Assembly: GCA_024642245.1 (NCBI GenBank) | Contig: JAHEBM010000002.1 | Location: forward strand, 89,737-153,736 | Source of the DNA: Haliea sp. | Lineage (GTDB): Bacteria; Pseudomonadota; Gammaproteobacteria; Pseudomonadales; Halieaceae | Length of the DNA stretch: 64,000 bases | Reading direction: 5' to 3' | Part shown: positions 63,189 through 64,000 of the stretch, one piece after another | Layout of the letters: every line of letters starts with the position of its first letter | How positions within the stretch are numbered: position 1 is the first letter of the stretch | Position numbers and translations under genes: made by a program | The notes under the pieces: model-generated | What the model was told of the DNA's origin: nothing | Databases searched by the model: none | The model's input: only the letters and a program-made list of their open reading frames with translations

Positions 63189-64000
63189 TCAGAACATCTC
63201 GACTTGCCCGGCCTCGTCCGGGCTGCTGTTCCCGCGAGCGGCTGCCATTGCTGTGAACAGGTCAGTGCGACCGCCATGAGTGCCTTCCCCGGGTTCAAGT
63301 CCCAGCCGCCTGCAGGCCACCCTGAAACGTTGTGACAGCAACTCGGCAAACGTACCCGTGCCGCGCATGCGGTGGCCGAAGCGGCTGTCGTAATCGTTCC
63401 CGCCACGGCTCTGGCGCAGCACGCTTATGACATGTTCTGCCCTCAGCGGATAGTGCTGGTGCAGCCATTCGAAAAACAGGTCACGTATTTCCAGTGGCAG
63501 GCGCAACAGCATGTACGCGGCGGAGCTGGCGCCCGCAGCACTGGAGCGGGCCAATATGCTTTCCATCTCCCGGTCGTTGAGCGCTGGAATGACCGGGGCA
63601 AATAGCAGTGTGACCGGAATGCCGGCGGCTGCAAGGGCTTCCATGGCGGCCAGTCGGGCGCGTCCTGAGGCCGCCCGCGGTTCCAGCAGCCGTTTCAGCT
63701 CCGGGTCCAGCGTGGTAACACTGATGGCGACCGAGCACAGGCCATCGGCCGCCATCTCCGCCAGGATATCGACGTCGCGGGTAACCAGTGCTCCCTTGGT
63801 GATGATCGCCACCGGGTGCCGCCGGCGTTGTAGCACCTCGAGCAGCTGCCGGGTGATCCGGTGTTCTTTTTCAACGGGCTGGTAGGGGTCGGTGTTCGCG
63901 CCGAGGGTGATGGGGCTGCAGCGGTAGCCCGGCTTTGCCAGTTCGCGCTCAAGCAGCTCGGCGGCGTTGCGCTTATAGGTGAGCCGGGTTTCAAAATCGA
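63189..64000 (-). CDS. PA0069-family radical SAM protein (N-terminus outside window)
   Basis: A minus-strand frame is open from its stop codon at 63189 to the window edge, giving the last 269 or so residues of a radical SAM protein; the Cys cluster lies beyond the window. Seen: ITLGANTDPYQPVEKEHRIT near the edge, AIITKGALVTRDVDIL, VSVTTLDPELKRLLEPRAA as written in the frame, and FGHRMRGTGTFAELLSQRF near the C-terminus, matching the PA0069/spore-photoproduct-lyase-like family. A shorter reading from GTG 63836 is only an internal codon. Function unknown; no substrate is inferred. Confidence 0.8.
   Translation of the reverse strand, partial: DFETRLTYKRNAAELLERELAKPGYRCSPITLGANTDPYQPVEKEHRITRQLLEVLQRRRHPVAIITKGALVTRDVDILAEMAADGLCSVAISVTTLDPELKRLLEPRAASGRARLAAMEALAAAGIPVTLLFAPVIPALNDREMESILARSSAAGASSAAYMLLRLPLEIRDLFFEWLHQHYPLRAEHVISVLRQSRGGNDYDSRFGHRMRGTGTFAELLSQRFRVACRRLGLEPGEGTHGGRTDLFTAMAAARGNSSPDEAGQVEMF

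Noticed and set aside
63189..63836. Separate 215-residue protein starting at 63836
   Set aside because: The frame is open upstream to the window edge with family-consistent residues; the GTG at 63836 is an internal valine.

Overview
The window is high-GC, gap-free gammaproteobacterial chromosome. Synteny (rpoE-mucABCD-lepAB-rnc-era-recO-acpS, sdhE-ygfX beside nadB, cysM-relA-mazG) and the mix of TonB receptor, DUF3604, DUF1631-GGDEF-EAL and acyl-CoA/aldehyde genes suggest a free-living aerobic, probably marine, bacterium near the Halieaceae/Cellvibrionales or Pseudomonas-like lineages. That placement is inference: no rRNA or tRNA gene was seen. I saw no insertion sequence, phage, CRISPR array or origin, and no gene-free stretch reaches 300 bases.

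Layout. 1-6.5 kb (minus): a large c-di-GMP-type protein, a LuxR-type regulator and the 5' part of hemN, with an FNR/Anr-like box in front of hemN. 6.6-13.1 kb: a coenzyme F420 island. Five plus-strand genes (npdG, cofE, cofD, cofC, fbiC) overlap or nearly touch, and a catalytically degenerate SDR protein is transcribed divergently. 13.2-17.2 kb: ung, ygfZ, sdhE, ygfX, nadB. 17.4-27.5 kb: the envelope-stress sigma factor, its regulators and protease MucD, then lepA, lepB, a DUF4845 gene, rnc, era, recO and acpS. 27.6-38.8 kb: cysM, relA, mazG, adk, a histone-H1-like protein between two hairpin terminators, mobA, tsaB, uppP, an M18 aminopeptidase, a tRNA-queuosine mannosyltransferase-like protein, and trpS. 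38.8-48.2 kb: TonB receptor with truncated haemoglobin, purC, a lipoprotein, a DUF442 protein, an exported DUF3604 protein, a Nudix hydrolase, and a cytochrome b561/cytochrome c' pair. 48.3-59.5 kb: accessory catabolic genes (ketosteroid-dehydrogenase-like flavoprotein, LysR regulator, omega-transaminase, AEC transporter, acyl-CoA dehydrogenase, two aldehyde dehydrogenases, glycerol kinase). 59.5-62.3 kb: pspF and pspABC with three evenly spaced operator-like repeats and a sigma-54-type promoter. 62.4-64 kb: an alpha/beta hydrolase and a radical SAM protein cut by the window edge.

The most notable content is the compact F420 biosynthesis operon, since F420 is best known from archaea and actinobacteria. 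It carries its own NADPH:F420 oxidoreductase, but no F420-using catabolic enzyme is recognisable in the window. Second is the regulatory DNA between pspF and pspA: three 13-bp GGT-N7-ACC elements two helical turns apart. Function assignments come from reading motifs and family resemblance; no database search was possible.
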